Positions 8,548 to 11,267 of a stretch of DNA of 11,267 nt are shown piece after piece. The notes beneath the pieces were generated by a model. The model was not told the origin of the DNA, searched no databases, and was given only the letters and a program-made list of their open reading frames with translations. The DNA lies in the NCBI GenBank assembly GCA_900073065.1, contig FJOG01000001.1, positions 101,655 to 112,921 of the forward strand, read 5' to 3'. Origin of the DNA: Phialocephala subalpina. Lineage: Eukaryota; Ascomycota; Leotiomycetes; Helotiales; Mollisiaceae. Made by a program: the position numbers and the translations under genes. Positions within the stretch are counted from its first letter, which is position 1, and every line of letters starts with the position of its first letter.

Positions 8548-9822
8548 CTATGAAAACTCCTCCCCCTCTTTTCCGTCGTCTGCATTTGAAGCAGAGAAAT
8601 TATCAATCAGGTTGATGTGGTCGGATTGTTCCTCTTCTAGAACATATATGTCCTGCCGTGGCCCTTTCTCATCAGATAGACTGGCTAGCTCTAACGTATT
8701 GCACCGTACCCTCCTGTAGACTAGTCGCCCTGATCGTGCTGGTGATAGACGCTGAATATGTTCCAAATATATCTGAATCCTTCGCAAGGTGCCATCGACC
8801 GGAACCCAACATCGAAGCGCAGCAAGTACAAAACCAGCCTCTAGCATACCCAGTCCATGCCGGATAGGTAAATTGATCGAGAGCCCTATATTTGTCATGG
8901 AATATGGTAGAACTGTCGGATCCTTCGTCGACAAGGGATTCCTAGGGTGGATTGCGCCTGAATCAGCGAAGTCAAGAGGTGACTCTGCTAAAAGGCCGCT
9001 GCTTTCTCGATTTGCTCGCCATGCGAAAATTGATTGATCCGGTGAGGATTTGATAATTTCAAATTGAAGCCTCTTGAAAGCTTTTTGCTGACCCTCGCCA
9101 TACAGAATTGGCATGTTAATACCGAACAGACCCATTAAAGCGTAAGCAATATCCTCTTCTCGCGTGGTCTGTCGCCGTGCAGCCCAGGACATCCTTTGTG
9201 CTACTGATGTCCGACGAACCGCCAAAGGATCTCGAAGGACTTCTTCCCTAACGCCGGTAATCTTCGTCAGTTTCAGCAAGAACGGATCGCTTGAAGGGTT
9301 ATTTTCTGGAGCATTCTGAGTAGAATCCGTATGCAGCCCTTTCGTTCCAATCAAAGTCCAGTCTTGCCCAAAGAACTGGATACACCGTGGTGCAATCAAC
9401 TCCTGAAGTGTCCATCCTCTTGTAAACCAACGACTTTTCGAAAACGCATCGTCGTTCACTTCAGGGGATGGATCAGAATCAGAGCTCAGAACGTCGACTA
9501 GATATACATAGCAGACCTGTGCGTTCTGATACCATTTGAACATGGAATTAATCGCTTCTGACAGCTCAGCACTGCTGCGCTTGTCAATACAGCACGTATC
9601 AATCCATGCGTACCGATGCCCGTCCTGGGCGGCTCTTAAGCAGCAATTTTTAACCTTATTATATCCTGCTCTCCCTTGTGCGACGCCACGATCTTTTCGC
9701 AAGTCGCGAAAAGAGATTTCTTCTTCTGCTGAACCCCAAGTGTGAGAGAGGATTGCGTAACCGGGAATATTTCCCCCTGTGAATTCGTTCAGCTCGAGAG
9801 TTGAAGTGTCTAATAGCCACAT
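8548..9822 (-). CDS. HET-domain protein (heterokaryon incompatibility, 424 aa)
   Basis: Single-exon gene. HET domains occur in fungal allorecognition proteins, where activation triggers cell death after fusion of unlike strains. The protein begins MWLLDTSTLEL, the usual start of this class, directly before YAILSHTWG (22-30). Further HET hallmarks follow in order: AWIDTCCID (72-80), CYVYLVDV (104-111), SRWFTRGWTLQELIAP (130-145) and AYALMGLFGINMPILYGEG (226-244). After the domain comes a region with SIFAW (264-268) and TNIGLSINLP, found downstream of many HET domains. There is no NACHT, WD40, ankyrin or other repeat module, so it is a short, stand-alone HET protein. The end is acidic and glycine/serine-containing (DDGKEGEEFS). 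Stops in the same frame soon after make a missed exon unlikely, but truncation of a longer ancestor cannot be excluded. The start has G at -3 and lacks an upstream alternative. Confidence 0.93.
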   Translation of the reverse strand: MWLLDTSTLELNEFTGGNIPGYAILSHTWGSAEEEISFRDLRKDRGVAQGRAGYNKVKNCCLRAAQDGHRYAWIDTCCIDKRSSAELSEAINSMFKWYQNAQVCYVYLVDVLSSDSDPSPEVNDDAFSKSRWFTRGWTLQELIAPRCIQFFGQDWTLIGTKGLHTDSTQNAPENNPSSDPFLLKLTKITGVREEVLRDPLAVRRTSVAQRMSWAARRQTTREEDIAYALMGLFGINMPILYGEGQQKAFKRLQFEIIKSSPDQSIFAWRANRESSGLLAESPLDFADSGAIHPRNPLSTKDPTVLPYSMTNIGLSINLPIRHGLGMLEAGFVLAALRCWVPVDGTLRRIQIYLEHIQRLSPARSGRLVYRRVRCNTLELASLSDEKGPRQDIYVLEEEQSDHINLIDNFSASNADDGKEGEEFS

Positions 9823-10950
9823 TTCTCAGGCGAGTGAGGACTTAAAGTTCAGATCAGGCTAATGCCAATTGAAGGACCAATATAATAGATGATACGGTTT
9901 TTTTAATGAACTACGGAGTATAAATGGTACAGGTTGAGGTGAAGTGAGCGTTGATTATCGATACAGAGGCTCGGTTTGGCCGTCGCGCCACCCAGGTATT
10001 AATGTGCGCAATTCTCAAACTCGCCTAGTGTGAATACGTGGCATACGTTTTTGCGATAGCGGCATGCATCCCCAATTGATATGGACTGAAGGGGGTGAGC
10101 CAGCATTCATTTTTACTGCCCCTGCTGTGGCCTTTTCCAGGTGGGGTGAACGTGATGTGTGAGTCATCGGCGCTCCTTCCGGAGGTAGCGCAAGAAGGGC
10201 CGAGCCGAGTAGTCATGATGATTAACCCTAGGTTGCACTCGAATCTTGGCACCCAAGGGCTACGCTGCCCGTTGCAATATCTCCGCCTACTTGATACAAG
10301 GCGTCAATCCTCTGGTAATGAGCTCTCCTTAGTGGGGCAACTTCCGCTCCAAGGCTTGGAGACAGGTTCGTCGCGACAGAAGTTGTTTGTGAATATTCTG
10401 TTATCTCATGTCGCGTCAGCCCATGAGTAAGACTCACACCCGCCGCCCGGTGAGCAGATTCACCCGCTGTAAACATGAGACACCAATCGGATGCACGCTC
10501 AGTTTTAGCGGATTCGCCTTGGTGTGGGACGAGAGGAGTGCAGAGAGCCAGCAGGATAATAGGCGTCAGCCCAGCCTTGCTGCCCGCCCTCGATAATTGG
10601 CTTGGAACAAGCCTCATTCAAGTACGCGTTGAAAAATAATTTGAGGCATACAAGGGCTTCTGCCTTCACGGGAGTGGGGGCTGAAAGGCGTGCCTCTTGA
10701 ACGCTTCTAAAAGCGAATTATCAAGATGTTGCCGTCCCCCGGAAACTTCCAAAAACGACAAAACTAATCTTCATTACCCAGACTTCCCTCCACAATAGTA
10801 CCATCCGTCTTCGTCTCACTCTCCACCACTTTCCAACATTACCCTCAAATAGTCTCAATGGTAACCATTATCTACTTTAGTCTAAGGATAAATAATCGCA
10901 CCCTTGAGGGTTAGCGCCCCACACTTCAATCCAATACCGCTTTATCTATA
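9823..10950. other. Intergenic stretch with HET promoter and no confident gene
   Basis: The first ~150 bp must carry the HET gene promoter; on the minus strand a TATATTGG-like stretch lies at about 9877-9884. From about 10000 to 10620 several frames are open on both strands, the longest being 10617-10228 (-, 129 codons, with a hydrophobic stretch near its start), but overlapping frames on the other strand of similar length argue for chance in G+C-richer DNA. A T/C-rich run at about 10740-10857 resembles a fungal 5' leader, but the ATG at 10858 opens only 18 codons. Confidence 0.45.
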
Positions 10951-10954
10951 TAAC

Positions 10955-11267
10955 TTCTCTTTGATATTAAGGATATATTATAATTCTTAGTACTTTATAT
11001 ATTAACTTTAAATATTAATTATAATTTGGTATTTATTATATATTATTCTAATTAAATTTCTAATTTTTTTATTAATAATTAAATTTTATATTTTAATAAT
11101 AATTATTTTAAATTTAAAATAAAATTTCTAAATTTCAAAGTTTTTTTATTGAATAATATTTTTGATTTTATTTTATAAAATTTTAATAAAATTAAAATTA
11201 AAAGAAAATATAAATTAAAAAATAAGAATTAAATTTTTTTTATAAAAATTAAAATATTTCTAATTAT
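10955..11267. other. A+T-rich block at window end
   Basis: From about 10955 the sequence becomes almost pure A and T to the end of the window, with no coding capacity and the same texture as 239-683. It probably continues beyond the window and is best read as the edge of a RIP-type A+T-rich isochore. Confidence 0.75.

Noticed and set aside
10228..10617. 129-codon minus-strand frame with a hydrophobic N-terminal stretch, as a secreted protein
   Set aside because: A long frame on the opposite strand overlaps part of it, no family is recognised, and the basic, Ser-rich start is a poor signal peptide. Not strong enough to call.

Overview
The window looks like accessory chromosome sequence from a filamentous ascomycete. 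The evidence is short spliceosomal introns (52-65 bp) with GT donors, CTNAY-type branch sites and AG acceptors, a HET-domain gene, a fungal-type CorA-like membrane protein gene, and sharp switches between balanced-composition DNA and almost pure A+T DNA. The last is typical of genomes compartmentalised by repeat-induced point mutation (RIP). The species cannot be named from this sequence.

Layout. Positions 85-837 hold two 154-bp direct repeats with TG...CA-type ends on either side of about 445 bp of very A+T-rich DNA. They read as solo LTRs or a miniature LTR element, and they differ from each other only by transitions. A probable small spliced gene lies at 1369-1761 (+). A seven-exon CorA-like gene lies at 2310-4147 (+, 495 aa after splicing). 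It is followed tail-to-tail by a two-exon protein kinase gene at 4487-6407 (-, 622 aa) with an intact catalytic core and an uncharacterised N-terminal region. About 2.1 kb without a convincing gene separates it from a single-exon HET-domain gene at 8548-9822 (-, 424 aa). From 9823 to about 10950 there is gene-poor sequence with no confident gene, and the window ends in a second A+T-rich block.

Functional picture. The HET domain is the fungal allorecognition and cell-death domain. Kinases of this general type and CorA-like two-TM proteins are often expanded in the same accessory compartments. No shared pathway can be shown from sequence alone: the three genes lie on different strands, are separately promoted, and do not form an operon-like unit. 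A linked incompatibility or immunity locus is a hypothesis only. The main contribution here is the spliced gene models, which single-frame ORFs miss, and the transposon-like repeat pair.
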